Origin: Baffinella frigidus
Taxonomy: Eukaryota > Cryptophyceae > Cryptomonadales > Baffinellaceae
Direction: 5' to 3'
DNA: 12,596 nucleotides
NCBI GenBank assembly: GCA_026770585.1
Contig: MU646338.1
Coordinates: forward strand, 573,827 to 586,422
Shown here: one piece after another, positions 6,501 through 10,553 of the stretch
How the letters are laid out: each line of letters starts with the position of its first letter
Numbering within the stretch: position 1 is the stretch's first letter
The notes under the pieces: generated by a model
Database searches by the model: none
Told to the model about the DNA's origin: nothing
Seen by the model: only the letters and a program-made list of their open reading frames with translations
Position numbers and translations under genes: made by a program

Positions 6501-7907
6501 CCCAAACCCCAACCCCAAATCTTAAATCCTGAACCCTGAACCCGCCCCGCTCGGAGAGTGCTCCTGCCTGGAGATGACACCTGAAAGACCGCCCCGCGCA
6601 TAGTCTGTCCCGCTCGTTGTCCGAAATGCCACCTCAAAGCTGGTCCCGCCCTTTGCATATCCCTTAAGTGACCAGTAGGCTCTTACACCCTACCGTAGGG
6701 CCCCAGGACCTGCCTAGGGCTTCCACGGGCGATTATTCGCCCGTTGGTCACTTAAGGGATAGTGCTCCTCGCCGCGCCCAGTGTATCATGCGGTTCTTGC
6801 TTCTTAGGCGCAGGCCTGCGGTAGGCGTCATCAACGTGTGGGACCTCAATATTTGGCGAGCGGGGGGGTGTTAACTTCTGAGGTGCCATATTTAACTTTT
6901 GGTGAGCAGGGGAGGTTGGCGAGGCGGTGCAGGAGCTGTCAAAGCTCCCCATAGGCGCCCAGCGCGCTGTCGAAGGTCTGCGCCCCCCCTCTTTGATCCG
7001 GGGAAACCTCTTCTTCTTTCGTTTTCTTGCAATGAATCTTTTCTGATATTCAAGCAAAATCTTTTCTGATATTCAAGCATTTGTAAAGCATTTGCTTCTC
7101 AGGGAAAAATTATTTTTCTCTCATTTTCTGGCAATGAAAATCACTAGACAGACTAGCTCTGCCTCGCGGTGAGGCGGAGCAGGAGCTCTCAAAGCTCCCA
7201 GTAGGCAAAAGCAGGAACTCTCAAAGCTCCCCGTAGGCGCCCAACGCGCGGTCCAAGGTCCGCGCCCCTCCGTTTTCATCTGAGGGAATGTATGAATCAA
7301 TGTCTCTCCTGCCAAGGAAATTTACCACGCAGGTGCTTTTCTGTGAATAGTATTATCCGGTTGTGTGGTAAGTTGCGTTGTAGTATTATCCGGTTGTGTG
7401 GTAGTATTATCCGGTTGTGTGGTAAGTTGCGTATAATCTTAATTGGCCCACGCAGGGGCGCTAGAGCAACCGATTCGAGAATGAGGTTGTGTTCGGGAAT
7501 TGACTGAGTATCCCGAGTTCGGCGGAATACTCCACCCCGGGGCCCTGCGGGGTACCGAAGCTCCGACGCAGTGCAGGGAGAGACGTGAGGGCCGACGCGC
7601 GGCGCGTGGCAGCGGGACGAGTTTGAAGGGGCTGGGTTTGAGGACGGGCCCTAGGACGGGTGCGCCTCGGAGAGAGAAGTCATGTATGTAGACATCCGTG
7701 TTCACACTGGGTGCGCTGCACAAGGTCTGAACCGGATTTTTCCTGTCCTCGTAAAAAGGTCTCTGCCTCCGCATGAGCGGTTCGTTATTTATTGACAGAC
7801 AAAATCCTGCAGGATGGGTGGCGGAGGCGCGGCGACGCCTCGTGGTGCGGCAGGCGCTCCTCCTCGTCGGCGCGCACGCTGACGCCGTCATGGCGTCTCT
7901 CCTCTAG
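475..7907 (+). CDS. MIC60: MIC60/mitofilin, C-terminal half, nine exons (5' end off window)
   Basis: Inner mitochondrial membrane core subunit of the MICOS complex, which shapes cristae junctions and contacts outer-membrane complexes (family knowledge). Seen here: exons 475-555, 971-1061, 2541-2662, 2871-3020, 3427-3537, 5063-5154, 6068-6147, 6910-6975 and 7813-7907. Every join agrees in phase, and together they give 295 codons and a TAG. The first ~130 residues are charged and coiled-coil-like. They are followed by mitofilin-domain landmarks: IPEDVLRRGV then a LxxxFEP segment, LLVPEGGGL, LKAGEVGEAVQEL, and the terminal GWVAEARRRL..RQAL block. This order matches plant and animal MIC60 C-termini as I remember them. 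The transmembrane segment and targeting peptide would lie upstream, outside the window. Introns range from 208 to 1525 nt and are packed with copies of exon edges. Assignment is by motif recognition, without a database search; splice sites are predicted, not observed. Confidence 0.9.
585..676. repeat. GA-rich microsatellite (GAGAGAGAGC)
   Basis: A purine-only GAGAGAGCGA-type repeat inside the intron between exons A and B. Open frames across it on both strands are low-complexity artefacts. Confidence 0.95.
699..740 (+). repeat. Copy of the exon A donor edge
   Basis: Reads EINRATRDALTNPQ, then CAG|GTGAGC; exon A ends EINRATKDALTNRQ. The copy lacks the first half of exon A but has a stronger-looking donor (GTGAGC versus GTATTT). 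Confidence 0.85.
971..1061 (+). CDS. MIC60: MIC60 exon B (coiled-coil region)
   Basis: 30 codons plus one base, entering in phase 0 and leaving in phase 1. The acceptor is GTGTGTGCAG and the donor is TCTG|GTCAGC. The peptide starts AQYADTIRREWDIVNERGE and ends ASRVDS. The final G joins the first two bases of exon C to make an Ala codon, giving VDSARDAVRM. The later part of this exon is repeated twice more in the next intron with an intact GT (ends at 1352 and 1647) and once as a short fragment whose GT has become GA (1392-1408). Because 91 nt is not a multiple of three, two copies cannot be included together in frame. Confidence 0.8.
1166..1450 (+). repeat. Roughly 290-bp intronic tandem repeat, unit 1, with exon B copy
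   Basis: The unit starts with CTCACTCGGGTTGGCCGA, contains a stretch with GTCAACTTTGGAGC, and then an exon B copy from WDIVNERGE to VDS (1292-1352) followed by GT. A second mini-copy of the exon end at 1392-1408 has GA in place of GT. Unit 2 follows directly. Confidence 0.8.
1453..1647 (+). repeat. Roughly 290-bp intronic tandem repeat, unit 2, with exon B copy
   Basis: Repeats CTCACTCGGGTTGGCCGA and GTCAACTTTGGAGC about 290 bp after unit 1. Its exon B copy (1587-1647) reads EWDIVNERGEAFASLVSRVD in frame and is followed by GT. The bases before TGG differ from exon B but resemble unit 1, so units 1 and 2 are closer to each other than to the parent. Confidence 0.8.
1664..1975. repeat. Interstitial telomere-like tract (CCCTAAA)n, degenerate
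   Basis: A core of perfect CCCTAAA units around 1728-1790 is flanked by CCCTGAA, CCCTCAA and CCCTACA variants. All are on the same strand, within the intron between exons B and C. The tract ends a few bases before the first exon C copy. Confidence 0.95.
1984..2045 (+). repeat. Exon C acceptor-edge copy 1
   Basis: CTGGCAG|CG, then RVAVRVEQLLSLDRQQLAQA. It runs into a TAA-containing spacer with no donor. Three amino-acid changes from exon C. Confidence 0.85.
2095..2117. repeat. Stem-loop in spacer after exon C copy 1
   Basis: GACAGTCGAA / TTCGACTGTC, a perfect 10-bp stem with loop ACG. The GACAGTC motif is repeated several times in this spacer and in the one after copy 3. Confidence 0.8.
2206..2262 (+). 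repeat. Exon C acceptor-edge copy 2
   Basis: CCGGCAG|CG, then LDAVRMKQLRSRDRQQL. The acceptor is intact. Amino-acid changes indicate decay. Confidence 0.85.
2351..2420 (+). repeat. Exon C acceptor-edge copy 3
   Basis: CTTGGCAG|CG, then RDAVRMEQLLSRDRQQLAQA, identical in protein to exon C over 21 residues (through the following Phe) although seven codons differ synonymously. It then diverges into a spacer. Confidence 0.9.
2459..2483. repeat. Stem-loop in spacer after exon C copy 3
   Basis: GACAGTCAA / TTGACTGTC, a 9-bp stem with a 7-nt loop. The surrounding spacer is a diverged duplicate of the one at about 2050-2170. Confidence 0.75.
2541..2662 (+). CDS. MIC60: MIC60 exon C (coiled coil into mitofilin domain)
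   Basis: Two bases plus 40 codons, entering in phase 1 and leaving in phase 0. The acceptor is GGGTGGCAG and the donor CTCCAG|GTGCAT. The peptide includes RDAVRMEQLLSRDRQQLAQA and ends SVEDLRLRLQ. It is the only one of four copies of this sequence (others begin at 1984, 2206 and 2351) that runs on to a plausible donor, so it is taken as the functional exon. Family comparison from memory: it corresponds to the segment just before the helical part of the mitofilin domain. Confidence 0.85.
2758..2777 (+). repeat. Copy of the exon C donor edge
   Basis: ACCTCCGCCTCCGCCTTCAG followed by GT repeats the last bases of exon C about 115 bp downstream. A solitary CCTACGGTAGG palindrome core precedes it at about 2728. 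Confidence 0.75.
2871..3020 (+). CDS. MIC60: MIC60 exon D (start of mitofilin domain)
   Basis: Exactly 50 codons, phase 0 at both ends. The acceptor is CGTACCCCAG and the donor CTGCAG|GTCTCT. It begins AADKLLTEDKRRADQALLFE and ends AARLAPLQ. The region corresponds to the helical stretch in MIC60 that precedes the IP-x-x-x-L-x-x-G-V motif. It is the longest exon here and the only MIC60 exon in the window for which I found no edge copies in the adjoining introns. Confidence 0.88.
3066..3118. repeat. Dispersed intronic repeat, copy 2
   Basis: Matches 168-220 (TTACTCTCAAGCCT, then TATGCGTCTTAA). It lies in the intron between exons D and E and shows that one sequence has been moved between introns of this gene. 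Confidence 0.75.
3285..3314. repeat. GT microsatellite
   Basis: Alternating TG, interrupted by CC and CG, in the intron between exons D and E. Confidence 0.85.
3359..3420. repeat. Short tandem repeat CACGTCCGTGTC upstream of exon E
   Basis: About five imperfect units built on CACGTCC, ending at the acceptor of exon E. Confidence 0.75.
3427..3537 (+). CDS. MIC60: MIC60 exon E (IPxxxLxxGV ... FEP segment)
   Basis: 37 codons, phase 0 at both ends. The acceptor is CCGAAACAG and the donor GAACCG|GTCCGC. It carries SIPEDVLRRGV followed by LQDLAASFEP, equivalent to the animal MIC60 pattern IP-x-x-x-L-x-R-G-V-(x)n-L-x-x-x-F. Upstream in-frame AGs exist near 3316-3322, but 3427 gives the best family fit. 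Four further copies of its 3' part follow in the next intron. Reading through the donor gives an extra in-frame stretch to a stop near 3631, which I treat as intron. Confidence 0.9.
3674..3760 (+). repeat. Exon E donor-edge copy 1 plus adjacent intron
   Basis: RGVPALQDLSASFEP, then |GTCCGCGCC and the intron segment ending CCTGATTCGCACC. Seven synonymous codons and one Ala-to-Ser change from exon E. Confidence 0.88.
3814..3855 (+). repeat. Exon E donor-edge copy 2
   Basis: ALQDLSASFEP; the donor is altered (GAACCGTTGCC). It is preceded by TAATCAATTAGAGGATTGGT, which recurs at about 4130. Confidence 0.8.
3937..3998 (+). repeat. Exon E donor-edge copy 3
   Basis: DLSASFEP, then |GTTCGCGC and the CGAGACACGCCCTGATTCGC intron segment. 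Confidence 0.82.
4058..4107 (+). repeat. Exon E donor-edge copy 4
   Basis: VPALQGLSASFEP, then |GTTCTCGCTC. A GT donor is retained. Confidence 0.82.
4127..4203 (+). repeat. Intron-only copy of the exon E repeat unit
   Basis: AATCAATTAGAGGATTAGTT, then GCGACACCCGGGACACACCC and CATTCGCACC. It has the unit's intron part but almost no exon sequence. Confidence 0.7.
4298..4449. mobile_element. MITE-like foldback element, family A copy 1
   Basis: About 60-bp imperfect terminal inverted repeats: the left end starts ATAGGGTAACGGACCGAAAA, and the right end is its complement ending CGTTGGCCTAT. Each arm contains a CCTAC-GTAGG core. There is no coding capacity, so it is probably non-autonomous. It lies in the intron between exons E and F. 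No target duplication could be established. Confidence 0.8.
4508..4550 (+). repeat. Exon F acceptor-edge copy 1 (short)
   Basis: ATCGCAATGCCCC, then TGCCCGCAG|GCAGCAGCC. It matches the bases around the exon F acceptor and then diverges. Confidence 0.65.
4616..4668. repeat. Nested inverted repeat with perfect 22-bp palindrome
   Basis: Positions 4626-4647 form a perfect palindrome centred on AGGAGTACTCCT. Outer arms CCTCCAACGT (4616-4625) and ACGTTGGAGG (4659-4668) enclose it. It could be a small foldback element. Confidence 0.8.
4767..4870 (+). repeat. Exon F acceptor-edge copy 2, chimeric with exon E intron
   Basis: CTCCGCAG|, then AAASARVKLLVPEGG (4789-4832). It switches directly to ACGCCCGAGACACACCCTGA and the segment that elsewhere follows exon E copies. 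Confidence 0.82.
4965..5000 (+). repeat. Exon F acceptor-edge copy 3 (short)
   Basis: GATCGCAATGCC, then CCGCCCGCAG|GCAGCAGCC. It breaks into GACGCCCCCCCCCT, which also occurs at about 4730. Confidence 0.7.
5063..5154 (+). CDS. MIC60: MIC60 exon F (LVPEGGG motif)
   Basis: 30 codons plus two bases, entering in phase 0 and leaving in phase 2. The acceptor is CGCCCGCAG and the donor AATCG|GTACAC. The peptide runs AAASARVRLLVPEGGGL, then AYARLASLAN. The LxP-x-GGG-L element is a mitofilin-domain landmark (plants have a similar LIPPGGGG, from memory). The 5' edge is repeated upstream in three more places and the 3' edge three times downstream, so several alternative splice sites exist. This copy alone contains both edges intact. 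Confidence 0.92.
5169..5529 (+). repeat. Tandem array of half-MITE plus exon F donor edge (three copies)
   Basis: Copies of the exon F end occur at 5269-5312, 5377-5419 and 5487-5529, each followed by GT; the last two steps are 107 and 110 bp. Each is preceded by a family-A-like half element (CATAGGGT..CGAGCT, then GTATTG-CTACGGTAGG). The second copy encodes WEAYARLASLAN with synonymous changes only. The first has a 2-nt insertion and amino-acid changes. Confidence 0.88.
5656..5817. mobile_element. MITE-like foldback element, family A copy 2
   Basis: 162 bp with about 70-bp arms. The left end is ATAGGCTAACGGCCTGAAAA and the right end is the complement of ATAGGGTAACGGCCTGAAAA. Two CCTACSGTAGG cores (5711 and 5752) lie in the arms. 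It is in the intron between exons F and G, is non-coding, and is the best preserved foldback of this family. Confidence 0.88.
5930..6062. repeat. Interstitial telomere-like tract
   Basis: CCCTAAA units with CCCTGAA, CCCTAAG and CCATAAA variants. The tract ends five bases before the acceptor of exon G, so it may form that intron's 3' end. Confidence 0.92.
6068..6147 (+). CDS. MIC60: MIC60 exon G
   Basis: One base, 26 codons and one base, entering in phase 2 and leaving in phase 1. The acceptor is AAACGCAG and the donor GCTG|GTCCGA. It reads PLKDEVPPEGSSGEVLLRRA then RCHLKA. The first base completes an Arg codon with exon F, and the last completes Gly with exon H. It matches the charged linker and the helix before the EAGDL-like motif of the family. 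Short copies of its 3' edge recur four times in the next intron. A telomere-like tract lies immediately upstream of the acceptor. Confidence 0.85.
6150..6212. repeat. Degenerate telomere-like tract after exon G donor
   Basis: AATCCGAAACCCGAAACCCG-type units, then AACCCTGAACCCTCC. The same kind of sequence recurs after the copy at 6475-6491, at about 6500-6545. Confidence 0.7.
6253..6280 (+). repeat. Exon G donor-edge copy 1
   Basis: GAAGAGTGCTCTCACCACCT, then CAAAGCTG|GTCCCG. Only the last ~13 bases match the exon. Confidence 0.65.
6353..6386 (+). repeat. Exon G donor-edge copy 2
   Basis: CTGCTACGACGCGCACGATG, then CCACCGCAAGCTG|GTCC. About 34 bases match the exon end, with two substitutions, a one-base deletion and the GT kept. 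Confidence 0.82.
6475..6491 (+). repeat. Exon G donor-edge copy 3
   Basis: ATGCCACCTCAAAGCTG|GTCCGAAATCCC, identical to the real exon end and the first bases of its intron. Confidence 0.8.
6625..6642 (+). repeat. Exon G donor-edge copy 4
   Basis: AATGCCACCTCAAAGCTG|GTCCCG. The exon-matching bases and the GT are kept; it is followed within 20 bp by a family B element. Confidence 0.78.
6659..6760. mobile_element. MITE-like element, family B copy 1
   Basis: About 100 bp. The terminal inverted repeat ATCCCTTAAGTGACCA / TGGTCACTTAAGGGAT is perfect over 16 bp, with TA immediately outside TCCC on both sides. The centre holds CCCTACCGTAGGG (6688-6700). It is in the intron between exons G and H and is non-coding. 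Confidence 0.85.
6910..6975 (+). CDS. MIC60: MIC60 exon H
   Basis: Two bases, 21 codons and one base; phase 1 at both ends. The acceptor is GGTGAGCAG and the donor GAAG|GTCTGC. It encodes EVGEAVQELSKLPIGAQRAV plus E. Joined to exon G it gives HLKAGEVGEAVQEL, which parallels the family pattern in which an acidic helix is followed by L-x-x-A-x-x-E-L-x-x-L. Two partial copies follow at 7171-7206 and 7212-7257; the second keeps the frame and a GT donor. Confidence 0.88.
7033..7079. repeat. 22-23-bp tandem repeat, two copies
   Basis: AATCTTTTCTGATATTCAAG occurs twice in succession. It lies in an AT-rich part of the intron between exons H and I. Confidence 0.9.
7171..7206 (+). repeat. Exon H copy 1 (internal fragment)
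   Basis: EAEQELSKLPVG against EAVQELSKLPIG in exon H. It stops before the donor. Confidence 0.8.
7212..7257 (+). repeat. Exon H donor-edge copy 2
   Basis: QELSKLPVGAQRAVQ, then G|GTCCGCGCC. It is in frame with the donor retained: four synonymous and two amino-acid changes. Confidence 0.85.
7349..7433. repeat. Tandem repeat AGTATTATCCGGTTGTGTGG, three copies
   Basis: Copies start at about 7349, 7382 and 7403; the first and third also carry TAAGTTGCGT. No gene is seen in 7434-7812 apart from the acceptor of exon I. Confidence 0.9.
7813..7907 (+). CDS. MIC60: MIC60 terminal exon I with stop codon
   Basis: Two bases, 30 codons and TAG (7905-7907). The acceptor is AATCCTGCAG. With the base from exon H it begins GWVAEARRRL, continues VVRQALLLVGAHADAV and ends MASLL-stop. 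The W-V/L-x-x-A-R-x-R/x-L-x-x-x-Q-A-L signature, followed by the C-terminus within about 20 residues, is the classic end of MIC60, so the TAG is taken as the real stop. Two copies of its last part, each retaining the in-frame TAG, lie downstream at 7992-8030 and 8219-8260. Confidence 0.92.
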
Positions 7908-7991
7908 GGCGTACTTACACAGCGTGTACAGGGATATGGGTGCAAGAACCCAGAACTCAAGAACCGGTGCGGGTTTGGGGTCTGGCTCCTA

Positions 7992-8030
7992 GTGGGCGCG
8001 CACGACGCCGTCATGGTGTCACTCCTCTAG
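7992..8030 (+). repeat. Copy 1 of the MIC60 C-terminus with stop
   Basis: GAHDAVMVSLL-TAG. It has an in-frame 3-nt deletion and retains the stop. It is preceded by AGAACCGGTGCGGGTTTGGG. Confidence 0.85.
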
Positions 8031-8072
8031 GTCTTGGTCGTACTGAAACAGCATGTAGAGAAATATCCGTAT

Positions 8073-8182
8073 TATCCGTTAAGTGGCGGACGGGCGAACA
8101 TTCGCCCCAACTCGCCCTACATCAAGGCAGGTCCTAGGGCCCTACCGTAGGGCGTATGCGCCTACTCGCCACTTGTGGGGTA
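8073..8182. mobile_element. MITE-like element, family B copy 2 (opposite orientation)
   Basis: TA-TCCGTTAAGTGGCG at the left and CGCCACTTGTGGGG-TA at the right. The interior (CGGGCGAA, then AGGCAGGTCC, GGGCCCTACCGTAGGG) matches the reverse complement of the element at 6659-6760. Confidence 0.82.
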
Positions 8183-8218
8183 CGAACCCGCACCGGGGTT
8201 GGGGTCTCGCTACTCCTC

Positions 8219-8260
8219 ATGGGCGCGCACGCTGACGCCGTCATGGCTTCACCCCTCTAG
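8219..8260 (+). repeat. Copy 2 of the MIC60 C-terminus with stop
   Basis: MGAHADAVMASPL-TAG, again with the stop in register. The sequence before it (GAACCCGCACC, GGTTGGGGTCTCGCT) resembles that before copy 1. Confidence 0.85.
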
Positions 8261-8270
8261 GTCTATGTCG

Positions 8271-8392
8271 TACAGGGGTGCCTCGTTCATAAGAAAGCGC
8301 CCCCCCCTAGGAACCTACAGTAGGACGATGCTTAGAGCCCTGCGGTGGTTATAGGGGGGGGGGCGGTTTCTTGTGAGCGAGGTACCCCTGTA
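8271..8392. mobile_element. MITE-like element, family C copy 1
   Basis: TA|CAGGGGTGCCTCGTTCATAA at the left and TTGTGAGCGAGGTACCCCTG|TA at the right. The TIR is about 28 bp followed by C-/G-runs. Its interior is inverted relative to copy 2. The outer TA fits a TA target duplication. Confidence 0.87.
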
Positions 8393-8516
8393 GGGCGTGC
8401 GGGCACAGAGTGCCGCGCATAAGTCTACGGGTCGCCGTCGTGCCCGGATATCTGGGCGTAACGTGGTCAATTCTATTACACAGTGAAGACAAGGATCCAA
8501 CGGATCGAAACCCCAC

Positions 8517-8637
8517 CCTGGAGGCAGCCCAGGGGCAAATCTCAAGTCAATCTCCCACAGATGCGCCCGGATTCCGGGCGCATTTGTATGGGAGTTGACT
8601 GAAGAAACCATCAATTTGCCCGTGAGGTGCCTCCAGG
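8517..8637. repeat. 121-bp inverted repeat with tight hairpin apex
   Basis: Outer arms CCTGGAGGCA / TGCCTCCAGG enclose an inner hairpin 8545-8600 (AGTCAA-CTCCCA, then GCGCCCGGA / TCCGGGCGC) with only one base at the apex. The inner arms pair over about 27 positions with a few mismatches. Possible foldback transposon. Confidence 0.85.
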
Positions 8638-8642
8638 ATGGC

Positions 8643-8809
8643 ATCATGGCCACAATGTATCCCCTTCCGTGAAGGCCGCGTAAGACATGAGTTTCTCGAA
8701 ATCAAAGAAAGCAACCAACCTCTGCCCACGTAGATTCTTAGTTCCAAGTATGTTATTCCAAGTATGTCACTGCAGATAGACGTGGGGAGGGCCCCGTGGG
8801 CGCAACACG
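8643..8809. repeat. Dispersed repeat shared with 11085-11200
   Basis: ATGTATCCCCTTCCGTGAAG, GAGTTTC and CAGATAGACGTG match ATGTATTCCCGTCCGTGAAG, GAGTTTC and CAGATAGACGTG in the second gene's intron. A family C element interrupts this copy after 8809. Confidence 0.75.
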
Positions 8810-8933
8810 TACAGGGGTACCTCGCTCATAAGAAACGCCCACCCCCCTAGTAGGACCACCATAGGACCCTAGGCATCGTCCTACTGTAGGGTCCTAGGGG
8901 GGGGCTGTTTCTTATGAGCGAGGTACCCCTGTA
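8810..8933. mobile_element. MITE-like element, family C copy 2
   Basis: TA|CAGGGGTACCTCGCTCATAA and TTATGAGCGAGGTACCCCTG|TA: inverted termini perfect over about 26 bp, hence probably recent. Central CCTACTGTAGGGTCCTAGG. Confidence 0.9.
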
Positions 8934-10220
8934 GACGTGGGCGCAAAACGTTTTTAACGCCCCCGACCCTGGGGCGTCACGAACGTGTTGAGGGGCGTCT
9001 ATTGTCGAATTTGCTGGCGACTTCTAGCCAATTTGGTGAGTCCGGGTTCTTTTCCGTTCCAAAGAGAACAGTCGGTGAACCTGAGTGTGGCAGAGCTAGG
9101 ATGTGGGTGCGGTGATCTTGAGAACATGTGAAGGCTCTGCAAGAAAGGCGTGAGATAGGCCCACCGCGGGACAGATAGGCTGCAAACTCAGTTAACGAGA
9201 CAGCAACCAAGTCAGTCGAGCGACAGTTTGACCACTCGCCAGGAGAAAAGACTGAGAGGAGGGGGGGTGCAAAAGGTGGTGATCAACTCGGAAGATAGTG
9301 TACATGATATATTCATTGGGGCGCTTCCACAGATTGAGGCACTTCCGCAGATTACAGTCGAGCCCGAGAGCACGGGCGGCAAGCGATGCGGTCGCAGGCG
9401 GCTCCAGCAGTTGGCCAGTCCCGGTCACGAGCGTTGCCCACAGCTCTCGCCCAGCCGAAGGTTCCGACAGGAGCGGGGTTACTTGGAAAGAATGGAGGTG
9501 GTCTCGGGCCTGGCGTACTCGCTGCACCCGCATACGTCAATTGTCAGTACCCAGCTGATACCATGATAAGTTTGCAGCGGATATAACAACTCTGCTGCGG
9601 GTGTTCCGGACCTGCTGGCAGCGACCCCATCGGGGCGGTGCCCTTTCCTCAAAGTGCAACAGGCGAGAAGTAGGGGGAGGAGGAGGAGAACTTTGGGGAG
9701 CATTGGCATCAAGCCTGTGGGTGGTGGAGAAGGGGTGCACCATTCATCGAACGTGACGTCTGTCAAGACCTTGACGACGCAGTGTTGTGCCTGTCGAAGC
9801 ATCCTCGTCATTCAGTCCAGTTAACAAGAAGAGGAAGACGATGGGTGGCGAGGAACAAAGGGGGTTGGCGTTGGAAAAGGTGTCGCACCTCAAGGTCGGT
9901 GTAGAAGTGGCTGGTGCAGAACTCGAGCGCGCGGCGCTTCTGTATTTCTTCCTGGAGAAGTGGGACGCTCGACGAGTGAGGAACTGCTGGTTGATTCAAG
10001 GGGATTACCTATGGTTGATTCTAGGTTCGCACAGCCAGGTCCAACTCACAAAAACACTTCCTCTTGCGAAAGGGGGTGCCACCGTCCAGCAGGAGAGCGA
10101 GGTCAGCAGGGGCGCCTCTCAGTAAAGATCGCGGACGAGCGCAAACACCATGGAGAGAGGGGGGGGACAGAGGAGATGGCTTGGGACAGGATTGGAGGAG
10201 CAAATTTGAGTATTCCTCAG

Positions 10221-10334
10221 AAATACGATTTCGGGGATCTCCGATCCTATTTTGGTATATCTTGAGACTGTAAATGAAGGCTAAATAGGTGATTGTCTTA
10301 TTTGTATCCTTTAAGATACACCAAAATCGTATTT
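10221..10334. repeat. AT-rich foldback element
   Basis: AAATACGATTT (10221) pairs with AAATCGTATTT (10324), and TTTTGGTATATCTT pairs with AAGATACACCAAAA. The left arm has an extra ~18-nt insertion. Confidence 0.75.
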
Positions 10335-10515
10335 GACGTTTTTTAATTCTAAAATCACCCCTCCCAGGACTTTTAGTTTGAAGGGCAGGGGCATTTGGGC
10401 CGTCGTCGTTGCTCCACGACGCTAGGAACGGTAGGAGGCTGCGGTTCCGTGGGCCCAAGGTCGCAGGATATCTGTCGGCCTTGAGGCTGCCGCTGTGCTG
10501 TACGCGGTGCAAGAA

Positions 10516-10537
10516 AAGAGGGCGATTTCGCCCTCTT
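10516..10537. repeat. Perfect 10-bp hairpin upstream of the second gene
   Basis: AAGAGGGCGA-TT-TCGCCCTCTT, 16 bp before the proposed acceptor and 22 bp before the ATG at 10560. Confidence 0.8.
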
Positions 10538-10553
10538 TCACTTTGGCATTCAG

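Larger units (their letters stand above)
8934..10553. other. Unassigned stretch, no supportable gene
   Basis: Intergenic or upstream region of the second gene. Open frames of 60-200 codons exist on both strands, but none shows a family motif, consistent splice sites or the GC-rich third-position pattern of the real exons. An AT-richer foldback lies at 10221-10334 and a short hairpin at 10516-10537. An untranslated region or lineage-specific exon cannot be excluded. Confidence 0.5.

Noticed and set aside
7349-7433. Possible CRISPR-like repeats
   Set aside because: Only three copies with unequal or no spacers, inside a eukaryotic intron; a simple tandem repeat.
475-7907. MIC60 as a dead pseudogene, given the many broken copies
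   Set aside because: One complete version of every exon remains, with intact GT-AG sites, matching phases and no internal stop.
8271-8392. rRNA, tRNA or riboswitch-like fold
   Set aside because: The structure is explained by terminal inverted repeats shared with 8810-8933; no tRNA boxes or rRNA motifs seen anywhere in the window.
9192-10125. Plus- and minus-strand open frames of 60-113 codons
   Set aside because: Overlap each other on opposite strands with no family match and no matching splice sites; kept only as an unassigned region.
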